This document shows, piece by piece, positions 1-9,649 of a stretch of 64,000 nt of DNA. The DNA comes from Aradus depressus (Eukaryota; Arthropoda; Insecta; Hemiptera; Aradidae). The position numbers and the translations under genes are program-made. The stretch covers positions 8,402,501-8,466,500 of the forward strand of contig OY759227.1 in the NCBI GenBank assembly GCA_963662175.1, read 5' to 3'. Numbering within the stretch: the stretch's first letter is position 1; each line of letters begins with the position of its first letter. The notes beneath the pieces are model-generated. The model worked only from the letters and a program-made list of their open reading frames with translations. It was not told the origin of the DNA and did no database searches.

Positions 1-1320
1 GTGCTAGCTCAATAACGGTTGGTCGTATTGTCATGGAATTTCACATGTAGTATTCTTAAAAGCCAAATAGAAATATAGGGTGTATATGTCACAAAATTTT
101 GAACGGGAGGGTGGGTTGATGGGGGCCTAAGTATAAGTATAGTGATAAGTCATTAACGGATGATCGGATTGTCACGAAATTTCACATGTAGTATTCATAA
201 AGGCAAAATAGAAAAATAGGGTGTGTGACATCTTAAAAATTTGGGAGGGGGGGGGGGGGGGCTAAGCATAAAAATAATGCTGAATGATTAATGGGTAATC
301 GGATTATCTAGCTCATTAACGGTTGGTCAGATTGTCACGAAATTTCACATGCAGTATTTCTGAAGGCCAAATAGAAAAATAGGCGGTGTGACGGCTCAAA
401 ATTTAGTACACAAAATTTAGGAGGGCTGTGGGGGGGGGGGGGGGGGGGGGGCTAAGTATAAATATAGTGCTAGCTCATAAAAGGTTGATCGGATTGTCAC
501 GAAATTTCACATGTAGTATTCATAAAGGGCAAATAGAAATATAAGGTGTGTGGCGTTCCAAAATTTTGAACGGGAGGGGGGGTTGTAAGGAAAGCCTAAG
601 TATATAAATAGAGCTAACTCATTAACTAATGGGCGAATTGTCATGAAATTTCACATGTAGTATTTTTAAAAGCCAAATAGGAAAAAAAGGTGTGTGGCGT
701 CCCAAAGTTTTGAACGGGAGGGGGGGTTGTGGGAGGCCTAAGTTTAAATATGTAAGGGGGGCCTAAGTATATAAATAGTGTTAACTCATTAACTAATTGT
801 TGGATTGTAATTAAATTACGTATGTAGTATGTTTAAAGGCCAAATAGAAATATAAGGTGTGTGGCGTTCCAAAATTTTGAACGGGAGGGGGGGTTGTAAG
901 GGGGGCCTAAGTATATAAATAGAGCTAACTCATTAACTAATGGGCGAATTGTCATGAAATTTCACATGTAGTATTTTTAAAAGCCAAATAGGAAAAAAAA
1001 AGGTGTGTGGCGTCCCAAAGTTTTGAACGGGAGGGGGGGTTGTGGGGGGGCCTAAATATAAATATGGAGCTAACTCATTAACGGTTGGTCGTATTGTCAC
1101 GAAATTTCAAATGTGGTATTTTTAAAAGCCAAGTAGAAATATTAGGTGTTTGGCGTTCCAAAGTTTTGAACGGGCGGGGGGGTTGTGGGGGGGCCTAAGT
1201 AGAAATATAGAGCTAGCTCATTAACGGTTGGTTGTATTGTCACGAAATTAAACATGTAGTATTCCTGGAGGCCAAGTAGAAAAATAAGGTGTGTGGCGTC
1301 CATTAACTAATGGTCGTTTT
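1..1320 (+). repeat. Satellite monomers, older variant set (unit 1)
   Basis: Tandem monomers of about 145 bp share a recurring order: TATAAATA-like stretch, gctagctcattaacgg-type segment, gaaatttcacatgtagtatt, a segment around ccaaatagaaa, ggtgtgtggcgtccc, gttttgaacggg, then a G-rich block. They differ from monomers after 18.9 kb by carrying gctagctcatt or gctaactcattaacta in place of gctaactctttaacgatt. Some monomers are truncated or fused, for example around 285-310 and 745-780. No gene is seen. Confidence 0.85.
430..451 (+). repeat. Poly-G tract, 22 G
   Basis: This is an uninterrupted run of 22 G within a satellite monomer. The corresponding runs in the other two units are 17 G (3427-3443) and 22 G (7510-7531), while the flanks are nearly identical. 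Homopolymer slippage, or sequencing and assembly error in homopolymers, would give this pattern. Confidence 0.85.
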
Positions 1321-1323
1321 GTG

Positions 1324-1480
1324 TATTAATAAAGCTGAAACGGGGTTTGTTTGTTTGTTTGTTTGTTTGTATGTATGTATGTTTGTTCCAGCATCACGCC
1401 CAAACCGCAGGACGGATTTTTATGAAACTTCCCATGTAGCATTCTTTTGAGCCCGATTGAATAATGGGCTATGTGGCGTC
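1324..1480 (+). mobile_element. Internal degenerate Helitron 5' leader (unit 1)
   Basis: From tattaataaagctgaaac onward this copies the 5' leader seen at 2227, 6301 and 9650, including the TTTG/TATG tract and the gttccagcatcacgccc stretch. The first bases are altered (tgtg instead of tcta), and a truncated satellite monomer precedes it rather than a Helitron 3' end. It is therefore an internal, decayed terminus carried as part of the repeat unit. Copies occur at 4316 and 8405. Confidence 0.7.
1346..1387 (+). repeat. (TTTG)n/(TATG)n microsatellite
   Basis: A tetranucleotide tract of TTTG followed by TATG sits inside the Helitron leader. Equivalent tracts follow every leader copy (4338-4379, 8427-8463 and shorter ones after 2245, 6325 and 9676) and differ in repeat number. 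TTTG-type tracts near the 5' terminus are common in insect Helitrons. Confidence 0.85.
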
Positions 1481-1726
1481 CCAAAAGTTTGAACGGAAGG
1501 GGGGGGGGGGTGTAAGGGGGGCCTAAGTATATAAATAGTGTTAACTCATTAACTAATTGTTGGATTGTAATGAAATTACGTATGTAGAATGTTTAAAGGC
1601 CAAATAAAAATATAAGGTGTGTGGCGTTCCAAAATTTTGAACAGGAGGGAGGGGTTGTAAGGGGGGCCTAAGTATATAAATAGAGGTAACTCATTATCTA
1701 ATGGGCGAATTGTCATGAAATTGGGA

Positions 1727-1748
1727 GGGGGGGGGGGGGGGGGGGGGG
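1727..1748 (+). repeat. Poly-G tract, 22 G
   Basis: A run of 22 G follows a truncated monomer, just before the minisatellite. The matching runs are 20 G at 4717-4736 and 21 G at 8806-8826. On the minus strand this is poly-C, and it creates spurious polyproline reading frames. Confidence 0.85.
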
Positions 1749-1816
1749 AGAGGGCCAAGCATAAAAATAATTCTGAATGTTTAAAGGGTAATCGGATTGT
1801 CATGAATTTCACATGT

Positions 1817-2093
1817 AGTAGTAGTAACTATATATTCGGTGTGGGGTTGACTGTTGCAAGACATTTACTAGCTGTGATGTCCAGCGTTCCTAACTACGTA
1901 CTAGCTGTGGTGCCCAGCGTTGCAAGGCATATATTAGCTGCGGTCAATAGCGTTCTTAAGTACGCACTGGCTAGGATGTCCAGCGATGCTAAGAATTCAC
2001 TATCTGTGGTTTCCGCCGTTGAAAGACGCATACTAGCTGTGATACCCAGGGGTCCTAAAAACTTACTAGCTGGGGTGTTTGACGTTGAAGGAC
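1817..2093 (+). repeat. 33-bp minisatellite, short version (unit 1)
   Basis: Degenerate 33-bp repeats alternate between two forms: tactagctgtg followed by atgtccagcgttcctaac, and tactagctgtgg followed by gtccgctgttgcaaggc. The pair makes a 66-bp dimer. Because 33 is divisible by three, one plus-strand frame stays open through the block and would read an 11-residue repeat of the type LAVxxSVxxxx. No start context, splice signal or conserved domain supports translation, so I treat it as a non-coding repeat. Confidence 0.8.
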
Positions 2094-2095
2094 TA

Positions 2096-2226
2096 TAAGC
2101 CTTATTCCGTATGAATAATTGAAAATTATAACATCATGAATGTACTGTTGAAGAATTTAAAAGACTTTTAGGTGATATTAGTAGAAAAGTCAAAGTTCCC
2201 CGGGCAACACCGGGTATTACTGCTAG
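2096..2226 (+). mobile_element. Helitron 3' terminus (unit 1)
   Basis: The end carries a 5-bp GC stem (CCCGG at 2199-2203 pairing with CCGGG at 2210-2214, 6-nt loop), an 8-nt spacer and CTAG at 2223-2226. A hairpin a few bases before CTRR is the diagnostic Helitron 3' end. The stretch from about 2096 recurs almost unchanged at 6172-6300 and, more diverged, at 9519-9649. The next base (2227) starts a new 5' terminus. Confidence 0.8.
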
Positions 2227-2390
2227 TCTATATTAATAAAGCTGAAACGGGGTGTGTTTGTTTGTATGTATGTTTGTTCCAGCATCACGCCCAAACGGCT
2301 GGACGGATTTTTATGAAACTACCCACGTAGCATCCTTTTGAGCCCGATTGAATAATGGGCTATGTGGCGTCCCAAAATTTTGAACGGGAG
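2227..2390 (+). mobile_element. Helitron 5' terminus and leader (unit 2)
   Basis: The sequence begins TCTATATTAATAAAGC, then a TTTG/TATG tract, then gttccagcatcacgccc and a segment around ggacggatttttatgaaac. A TC start followed by an A/T-rich stretch and TTTG repeats is the usual architecture of insect Helitron 5' ends. From about 2305 the leader aligns to the satellite monomer and passes without a break into monomers. It is nearly identical to 6301-6465. Confidence 0.75.
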
Positions 2391-4315
2391 GGGGGGTTGT
2401 AAGGGAGGCCTAAGTATATAAATAGTGCTAACTCATTAAGGTCGAATTGTCATGAAATTTCACATGTAGTATTCCTGAAGGCCAAATAGAAAAATAAGGT
2501 GTGTGGCGTTCCAAAGTTTTGAACGGGAGGGGGGGGGGTTGTGGGGGAGCCTAAGTATAAATATAGAGCTAGCTTATTAACGGTTGGTCGTATTGTCACG
2601 AAATTTCACATGTAGTATCCCTGAAGGCCAAATAGAAAAATAAGGTGTGTGGCGTTCCAAAGTTTTGAACGGGAAGGGGGGTTTGGGGTAGGCCTAAATA
2701 TGAAGATAGTGATAGATCATTAACGGATGATCGGATTGTCATGGAATTTCTCATGTAGTATTCTTGATGGCCAAATAGAAAGATAAGGTGTGTGGCGACC
2801 CAAAGTTTTGAACGGGAGGGGAGGTTTTGGGGGTAGGCCTAAGTATAAATATAGTGCTAGCTCATTAACGGTTGTTCGTATTGTCACGAAATTTCACATG
2901 CAGTATTCCTGAAGGTCAAATAGAAAAATAGGCGGTGTGACGGCTCAAAATTTAGTACGGGAGGAGGGCGGGGGGGGGGGGGGGGCTAAGTATAAATATG
3001 GTGCTAGCTCAATAACGGTTGGTCGTATTGTCATGGAATTTCACATGTAGTATTCTTAAAAGCCAAATAGAAATATAGGGTGTATATGTCACAAAATTTT
3101 GAACGGGAGGGTGGGTTGATGGGGGCCTAAGTATAAGTATAGTGATAAGTCATTAACGGATGATCGGATTGTCACGAAATTTCACATGTAGTATTCATAA
3201 AGGCAAAATAGAAAAATAGGGTGTGTGACATCTTAAAAATTTGGGAGGGGGGGGGGGGCTAAGCATAAAAATAATGCTGAATGATTAATGGGTAATCGGA
3301 TTATCTAGCTCATTAACGGTTGGTCAGATTGTCACGAAATTTCACATGCAGTATTTCTGAAGGCCAAATAGAAAAATAGGCGGTGTGACGGCTCAAAATT
3401 TAGTACACAAAATTTAGGAGGGCTGTGGGGGGGGGGGGGGGGGCTAAGTATAAATATAGTGCTAGCTCATAAAAGGTTGATCGGATTGTCACGAAATTTC
3501 ACATGTAGTATTCATAAAGGGCAAATAGAAATATAAGGTGTGTGGCGTTCCAAAATTTTGAACGGGAGGGGGGGTTGTAAGGAAAGCCTAAGTATATAAA
3601 TAGAGCTAACTCATTAACTAATGGGCGAATTGTCATGAAATTTCACATGTAGTATTTTTAAAAGCCAAATAGGAAAAAAAGGTGTGTGGCGTCCCAAAGT
3701 TTTGAACGGGAGGGGGGGTTGTGGGAGGCCTAAGTTTAAATATGTAAGGGGGGCCTAAGTATATAAATAGTGTTAACTCATTAACTAATTGTTGGATTGT
3801 AATGAAATTACGTATGTAGTATGTTTAAAGGCCAAATAGAAATATAAGGTGTGTGGCGTTCCAAAATTTTGAACGGGAGGGGGGGTTGTAAGGGGGGCCT
3901 AAGTATATAAATAGAGCTAACTCATTAACTAATGGGCGAATTGTCATGAAATTTCACATGTAGTATTTTTAAAAGCCAAATAGGAAAAAAAAAGGTGTGT
4001 GGCGTCCCAAAGTTTTGAACGGGAGGGGGGGTTGTGGGGGGGCCTAAATATAAATATGGAGCTAACTCATTAACGGTTGGTCGTATTGTCACGAAATTTC
4101 AAATGTAGTATTTTTAAAAGCCAAGTAGAAATATTAGGTGTTTGGCGTTCCAAAGTTTTGAACGGGCGGGGGGGTTGTGGGGGGGCCTAAGTAGAAATAT
4201 AGAGCTAGCTCATTAACGGTTGGTTGTATTGTCACGAAATTAAACATGTAGTATTCCTGGAGGCCAAGTAGAAAAATAAGGTGTGTGGCGTCCATTAACT
4301 AATGGTCGTTTTGTG
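2391..4315 (+). repeat. Satellite monomers of unit 2
   Basis: Forward-orientation monomers of about 145 bp belong to the same older variant set as 1-1320. Positions 3001-4315 repeat 1-1323 in order. The stretch 2391-3000 is repeated at 6466-7081; the later copy has a few extra bases where this one reads tcattaaggtcg. No gene is seen. Confidence 0.85.
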
Positions 4316-4500
4316 TATTAATAAAGCTGAAACGGGGTTTGTTTGTTTGTTTGTTTGTTTGTATGTATGTATGTTTGTTCCAGCATCACGCCCAAACCGC
4401 AGGACGGATTTTTATGAAACTTCCCATGTAGCATTCTTTTGAGCCCGATTGAATAATGGGCTATGTGGCGTCCCAAAAGTTTGAACGGAAGGGGGGGGGG
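4316..4500 (+). mobile_element. Internal degenerate Helitron 5' leader (unit 2)
   Basis: This is the same as the copy at 1324: the leader resumes from tattaataaagc with tgtg upstream instead of the TC start. It includes a TTTG/TATG tract at 4338-4379. It lies in the middle of the unit, so each full unit carries one intact and one decayed leader. Confidence 0.7.
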
Positions 4501-4804
4501 TGTAAGGGGGGCCTAAGTATATAAATAGTGTTAACTCATTAACTAATTGTTGGATTGTAATGAAATTACGTATGTAGAATGTTTAAAGGCCAAATAAAAA
4601 TATAAGGTGTGTGGCGTTCCAAAATTTTGAACAGGAGGGAGGGGTTGTAAGGGGGGCCTAAGTATATAAATAGAGGTAACTCATTATCTAATGGGCGAAT
4701 TGTCATGAAATTGGGAGGGGGGGGGGGGGGGGGGGGAGAGGGCCAAGCATAAAAATAATTCTGAATGTTTAAAGGGTAATCGGATTGTCATGAATTTCAC
4801 ATGT

Positions 4805-5860
4805 AGTAGTAGTAACTATATATTCGGTGTGGGGTTGACTGTTGCAAGACATTTACTAGCTGTGATGTCCAGCGTTCCTAATATCGTACTACCTGTGGGG
4901 TCCGACGTTGCAAGGCACTTACTAGCTGTAGTGCTCAGCCCCAGCGTTCCTATGTACTAGCTGTGGGGTTCGCTGTTGCAAGGCACCTACAAGACATTTA
5001 CTAGCTGAGATGCCCAGCGTTCCTAAATACGAATTTCACATGTAGTAGTGTTAACTATGTATTCGCTGTGGGGTTCACTGTTGCAAGACATTTACTAGCT
5101 GTGATGTCCAGCGTTCCTAATATCGTACTAGCTGTGGGGTCCGCTGTTGCAAGGCACTTACTAGCTGTAGTGCTCAGCCCCAGCGTTCCTAACTATGTGC
5201 TAGGTGTGGGGTCCGCTGCTGCAAGGCACTTACTAGCTGTAGTGCTCAGCCCCAGCGTTCCTAACTAATTACTGGCTGTGGGGTTCGCTGTTGCAAGGCA
5301 CCTACAAGACATTTACTAGCTGTGATGCCCAGCGTTCCTAATTACGTACTAGCTGTGGGGTCTGCTGTTGCAAGGCGCTAGCAGTGTGGCCCAGCGTATT
5401 TAACTACGTAGGTACTAGCTGTGGGGTCCGCCGTTGCAAAACTCATACTAGCTATGATGCCCTGTGGTTCTAACTACATACTATCTGTGGGGTCCGCTGT
5501 TGCAAGGCACTTACTAGCTGTGATGCCCAGCGTTCCTAACTTCGTACTAGCTGTGGGGTCCGCTCTTGCGAGGCACATACTAGCTGCGGTGACCAGCGTT
5601 CGAACTACGTACTAGCTGTGGGATCCGCCGTTGCAAGGCATATACTACCTCTGGTGCCCAGCGTTCCTAACTACGTACTAGCTGTGGTGCCCAGCGTTGC
5701 AAGGCATATATTAGCTGTGGTCACAAACGTTCTTAAGTTCGCACTGGCTAGGACGTCCAGCGAAGCTAAGTATTCACTAGCTGTGGTTTCCGCCGTTGAA
5801 AGGCGCATACTAGCTGTGGTGCCCAGGGGTCCTAAAAACTTACTAGCGTTGCTATAGTTG
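4805..5860 (+). repeat. 33-bp minisatellite, expanded version (unit 2)
   Basis: About 1.05 kb of 33-bp repeats in 66-bp dimers alternate a cagcgttcctaac-type half with a gtccgctgttgcaaggc-type half. A 9-base insertion (ctcagcccc) recurs in several repeats, for example near 4935, 5175 and 5250, so sub-blocks were duplicated together. Single substitutions and indels break the open frame several times, for example a TAA near 5266. The same block is shorter in units 1 and 3. Confidence 0.85.
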
Positions 5861-5956
5861 AAGGACTATAAGCCTTATTCCGTATGAATAATTGAAAATT
5901 ATAACATCATGAATGTACTGTTAAAGGGTAAGCGGATTGGCATGTATTTCACATGT
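5861..5956 (+). repeat. Internal partial copy of the Helitron 3' segment joined to a monomer remnant
   Basis: The stretch aaggactataagccttatt through atgaatgtactgtt matches the start of the true 3' region (compare 2085-2150 and 6163-6228). Here it switches into aaagggtaagcggattgg, a monomer-like remnant that also introduces the first minisatellite block near 4770-4812. The join shows that minisatellite and 3' flank were duplicated as one segment. Confidence 0.65.
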
Positions 5957-6168
5957 AGTAGTAGTAACTATGTATTCGCTGTGGGGTCCGCTGTTGCAAG
6001 GCATTTACTAGCTGCGGTCAATAGCGTTCTTAAGTACGCACTGGCTAGGATGTCCAGCGATGCTAAGAATTCACTATCTGTGGTTTCCGCCGTTGAAAGA
6101 CGCATACTAGCTGTGATACCCAGGGGTCCTAAAAACTTACTAGCTGGGGTGTTTGACGTTGAAGGACT
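5957..6168 (+). repeat. 33-bp minisatellite, second block (unit 2)
   Basis: A second, shorter run of the 33-bp repeats closely matches 1830-2093 of unit 1, including cggtcaatagcgttcttaag. It lies directly upstream of the 3' terminus. Unit 1 therefore looks like unit 2 with the first block collapsed into the second. Confidence 0.8.
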
Positions 6169-6171
6169 ATA

Positions 6172-6300
6172 AGCCTTATTCCGTATGAATAATTGAAAAT
6201 TATAACATCACGAATGTACTGTTGAAGAATTTAAAAGACTTTTAGGTGATATTAGTAGAAAAGTCAAAGTTCCCCGGGCAACACCGGGTATTACTGCTAG
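6172..6300 (+). mobile_element. Helitron 3' terminus (unit 2)
   Basis: CCCGG at 6273-6277 pairs with CCGGG at 6284-6288 across a 6-nt loop, followed by the 8-nt spacer tattactg and CTAG at 6297-6300. The next unit begins at 6301 with TCTATATTAATAAAG and no intervening base. Confidence 0.8.
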
Positions 6301-6465
6301 TCTATATTAATAAAGCTGAAACGGGGTTTGTTTGTTTGTATGTATGTATGTTTGTTCCAGCATCACGCCCAAACGGCTGGACGGATTTTTATGAAACTAC
6401 CCACGTAGCATCCTTTTGAGCCCGATTGAATAATGGGCTATGTGGCGTCCCAAAATTTTGAACGG
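6301..6465 (+). mobile_element. Helitron 5' terminus and leader (unit 3)
   Basis: A TC start at 6301 is followed by the A/T-rich stretch, TTTG/TATG tract and leader, nearly identical to 2227-2390. It directly follows CTAG of the previous unit. Confidence 0.75.
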
Positions 6466-8404
6466 GAGGGGGGGTTGTAAGGGAGGCCTAAGTATATAAA
6501 TAGTGCTAACTCATTAACTAATGGTCGAATTGTCATGAAATTTCACATGTAGTATTGCTGAAGGCCAAATAGAAAAATAAGGTGTGTGGCGTTCCAAAGT
6601 TTTGAACGGGAGGGGGGGGGTTGTGGGGGAGCCTAAGTATAAATATAGAGCTAGCTTATTAACGGTTGGTCGTATTGTCACGAAATTTCACATGTAGTAT
6701 CCCTGAAGGCCAAATAGAAAAATAAGGTGTGTGGCGTTCCAAAGTTTTGAACGGGAAGGGGGGTTTGGGGTAGGCCTAAATATGAAGATAGTGATAGATC
6801 ATTAACGGATGATCGGATTGTCATGGAATTTCTCATGTAGTATTCTTGATGGCCAAATAGAAAGATAAGGTGTGTGGCGACCCAAAGTTTTGAACGGGAG
6901 GGGAGGTTTTGGGGGTAGGCCTAAGTATAAATATAGTGCTAGCTCATTAACGGTTGTTCGTATTGTCACGAAATTTCACATGCAGTATTCCTGAAGGTCA
7001 AATAGAAAAATAGGCGGTGTGACGGCTCAAAATTTAGTACGGGAGGAGGGCGGGGGGGGGGGGGGCCTAAGTATAAATATGGTGCTAGCTCAATAACGGT
7101 TGGTCGTATTGTCATGGAATTTCACATGTAGTATTCTTAAAAGCCAAATAGAAATATAGGGTGTATATGTCACAAAATTTTGAACGGGAGGGTGGGTTGA
7201 GGGGGCCTAAGTATAAGTATAGTGATAAGTCATTAACGGATGATCGGATTGTCACGAAATTTCACATGTAGTATTCATAAAGGCAAAATAGAAAAATAGG
7301 GTGTGTGACATCTTAAAAATTTGGGAGGGGGGGGGGGGGGGCTAAGCATAAAAATAATGCTGAATGATTAATGGGTAATCGGATTATCTAGCTCATTAAC
7401 GGTTGGTCAGATTGTCACGAAATTTCACATGCAGTATTTCTGAAGGCCAAATAGAAAAATAGGCGGTGTGACGGCTCAAAATTTAGTACACAAAATTTAG
7501 GAGGGCTGTGGGGGGGGGGGGGGGGGGGGGGCTAAGTATAAATATAGTGCTAGCTCATAAAAGGTTGATCGGATTGTCACGAAATTTCACATGTAGTATT
7601 CATAAAGGCCAAATAGAAATATAAGGTGTGTGGCGTTCCAAAATGTTGAACGGGAGGGGGGGGTTGTAAGGAAAGCCTAAGTATATAAATAGAGCTAACT
7701 CATTAACTAATGGGCGAATTGTCATGAAATTTCACATGTAGTATTTTTAAAAGCCAAATAGGAAAAAAAGGTGTGTGGCGTCCCAAAGTTTTGAACGGGA
7801 GGGGGGGTTGTGGGAGGCCTAAGTTTAAATATGTAAGGGGGGCCTAAGTATATAAATAGTGTTAACTCATTAACTAATTGTTGGATTGTAATGAAATTAC
7901 GTATGTAGTATGTTTAAAGGCCAAATAGAAATATAAGGTGTGTGGCGTTCCAAAATTTTGAACGGGAGGGGGGGTTGTAAGGGGGGCCTAAGTATATAAA
8001 TAGAGCTAACTCATTAACTAATGGGCGAATTGTCATGAAATTTCACATGTAGTATTTTTAAAAGCCAAATAGGAAAAAAAAAGGTGTGTGGCGTCCCAAA
8101 ATTTTGAACGGGAGGGGGGGTTGTGGGGGGGCCTAAATATAAATATGGAGCTAACTCATTAACGGTTGGTCGTATTGTCACGAAATTTCAAATGTAGTAT
8201 TTTTAAAAGCCAAGTAGAAATATTAGGTGTTTGGCGTTCCAAAGTTTTGAACGGGCGGGGGGGTTGTGGGGGGGCCTAAGTAGAAATATAGAGCTAGCTC
8301 ATTAACGGTTGGTTGTATTGTCACGAAATTAAACATGTAGTATTCCTGGAGGCCAAGTAGAAAAATAAGGTGTGTGGCGTCCATTAACTAATGGTCGTTT
8401 TGTG
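6466..8404 (+). repeat. Satellite monomers of unit 3
   Basis: Forward monomers colinear with 2391-4315 differ by rare substitutions (for example aaatgttgaacggg near 7642) and by G-run length. They include the 22-G tract at 7510-7531. No gene is seen. Confidence 0.85.
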
Positions 8405-8590
8405 TATTAATAAAGCTGAAACGGGGTTTGTTTGTTTGTTTGTTTGTATGTATGTATGTTTGTTCCAGCATCACGCCCAAACCGCAGGACGGATTTTTAT
8501 GAAACTTCCCATGTAGCATTCTTTTGAGCCCGATTGAATAATGGGCTATGTGGCGTCCCAAAAGTTTGAACGGAAGGGGGGGGGGGGGGT
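8405..8590 (+). mobile_element. Internal degenerate Helitron 5' leader (unit 3)
   Basis: This is the third copy of the decayed internal leader, starting at tattaataaagc after tgtg, with a TTTG/TATG tract at 8427-8463. The tract is one tetramer shorter than in the copies at 1346 and 4338. Confidence 0.7.
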
Positions 8591-8889
8591 GTAAGGGGGG
8601 CCTAAGTATATAAATAGTGTTAACTCATTAACTAATCGTTGGATTGTAATGAAATTACGTATGTAGAATGTTTAAAGGCCAAATAAAAATATAAGGTGTG
8701 TGGCGTTCCAAAATTTTGAACAGGAGGGAGGGGTTGTAAGGGGGGCCTAAGTATATAAATAGAGGTAACTCATTATCTAATGGGCGAATTGTCATGAAAT
8801 TGGGAGGGGGGGGGGGGGGGGGGGGGAGAGGGCTAAGCATAAAAATAATTCTGAATGTTTAAAGGGTAATCGGATTGTCATGAATTTCA

Positions 8890-9515
8890 CATGTAGTAGT
8901 AGTAACTATATATTCGGTGTGGGGTTGACTGTTGCAAGACATTTACTAGCTGTGATGTCCAGCGTTCCTAATATCGTACTACCTGTGGGGTCCGACGTTG
9001 CAAGGCACTTACTAGCTGTAGTGCTCAGCCCCAGCGTTCCTATGTACTAGCTGTGGGGTTCGCTGTTGCAAGGCACCTACAAGACATTTACTAGCTGAGA
9101 TGTCCAGCGTTCCTAATTACGAATTTCACATGTAGTAGTGTTAACTATGTATTCGCTGTGGGGTTCACTGTTGCAAGACATTTACTAGCTGTGATGTCCA
9201 GCGTTCCTAATATCGTACTAGCTGTGGGGTCCGCTGTTGCAAGGCACTTACTAGCTGTAGTGCTCAGCCCCAGCGTTCCTAACTATGTGCTAGGTGTGGG
9301 GTCCGCTGTCGCAAGGCGCTAGCAGTGTGGCCCAGCGTATTTAACTACGTACTAGCTGTGGGGTCCGCCGTTGCAAAACTCATACTAGCTATAATGCCCT
9401 GTGGTTCTAACTACATACTATCTGTGGGGTCCGCAGTTGCGAAGCACCTACTAGCTGTAGGGGTTCTAAAGCCCAGGGGTTATAAAAACTTACTAGCGTT
9501 ACTACAGTTGAAGGA
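8890..9515 (+). repeat. 33-bp minisatellite (unit 3)
   Basis: These 33-bp repeats are colinear with the first half of the unit 2 block up to about 9300, then shortened. The distal part (9330-9470) matches 5400-5480 with its own substitutions. One plus-strand frame stays open for about 70 codons at 9325-9537 but has no family resemblance. Confidence 0.8.
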
Positions 9516-9518
9516 CTA

Positions 9519-9649
9519 TAAGCTTTATTCCGTATGAATAATTGAAAATTATAACATCATGAATGTACTGTCGAGGAACTGAATAGCCTTATAGAAGATA
9601 TTGGGAGAAAAGTCAAAGTTCCCCGGGCAACGCCGGGTATTACTGCTAG
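9519..9649 (+). mobile_element. Helitron 3' terminus (unit 3)
   Basis: CCCGG at 9622-9626 pairs with CCGGG at 9633-9637 across loop gcaacg, then the spacer tattactg, then CTAG at 9646-9649. The upstream part is diverged from units 1 and 2, while the last 50 bases are almost unchanged. That fits selection, or copying, acting on the terminus. Confidence 0.8.

Larger units (their letters stand above)
1..2226 (+). mobile_element. Helitron-derived unit 1 (5' part outside the window)
   Basis: The unit holds satellite monomers, an internal degenerate Helitron 5' leader, a short 33-bp minisatellite and a complete Helitron-type 3' end with CTAG at 2223-2226. Positions 1-1850 match 3001-4850 and 7082-8935 almost base for base; the main differences are G-run lengths and scattered substitutions. 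Compared with unit 2, about 1.1 kb of minisatellite is absent between roughly 1900 and 1950. No Rep/helicase coding sequence is visible, so the unit is non-autonomous. The first base of this unit lies upstream of the window. Confidence 0.7.
2227..6300 (+). mobile_element. Helitron-derived unit 2, complete (4074 bp)
   Basis: The unit runs from a TC-type 5' terminus at 2227 to CTAG at 6297-6300. In order it holds the leader (2227-2390), satellite monomers, an internal degenerate leader (4316), a poly-G tract (4717), a large 33-bp minisatellite (about 4810-5860), a short copy of the 3' segment (5861-5935), more minisatellite, and the 3' end. It has no recognisable Rep, helicase or other protein domain. 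Both ends abut neighbouring units directly. Confidence 0.75.
6301..9649 (+). mobile_element. Helitron-derived unit 3, complete (3349 bp)
   Basis: The unit has the same order of parts as unit 2: leader (6301-6465), monomers, internal leader (8405), poly-G (8806-8826), minisatellite (about 8890-9515) and 3' end. It is 725 bp shorter than unit 2, mainly because of a shorter minisatellite. Its 3' segment differs more than that of units 1 and 2, for example tgtcgaggaactgaatagcc near 9570. No protein domain is present. Confidence 0.75.

Noticed and set aside
1346..1387. Telomeric repeat
   Set aside because: The tract is TTTG/TATG tetramers inside the Helitron leader, not TTAGG or TCAGG pentamers.
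1576..2098. Polyproline or polyglycine reading frames at 1576-1812 (minus) and 1715-2098 (plus)
   Set aside because: Both depend on the 22-G tract at 1727-1748, whose length varies among the three unit copies, so the frames are not stable.
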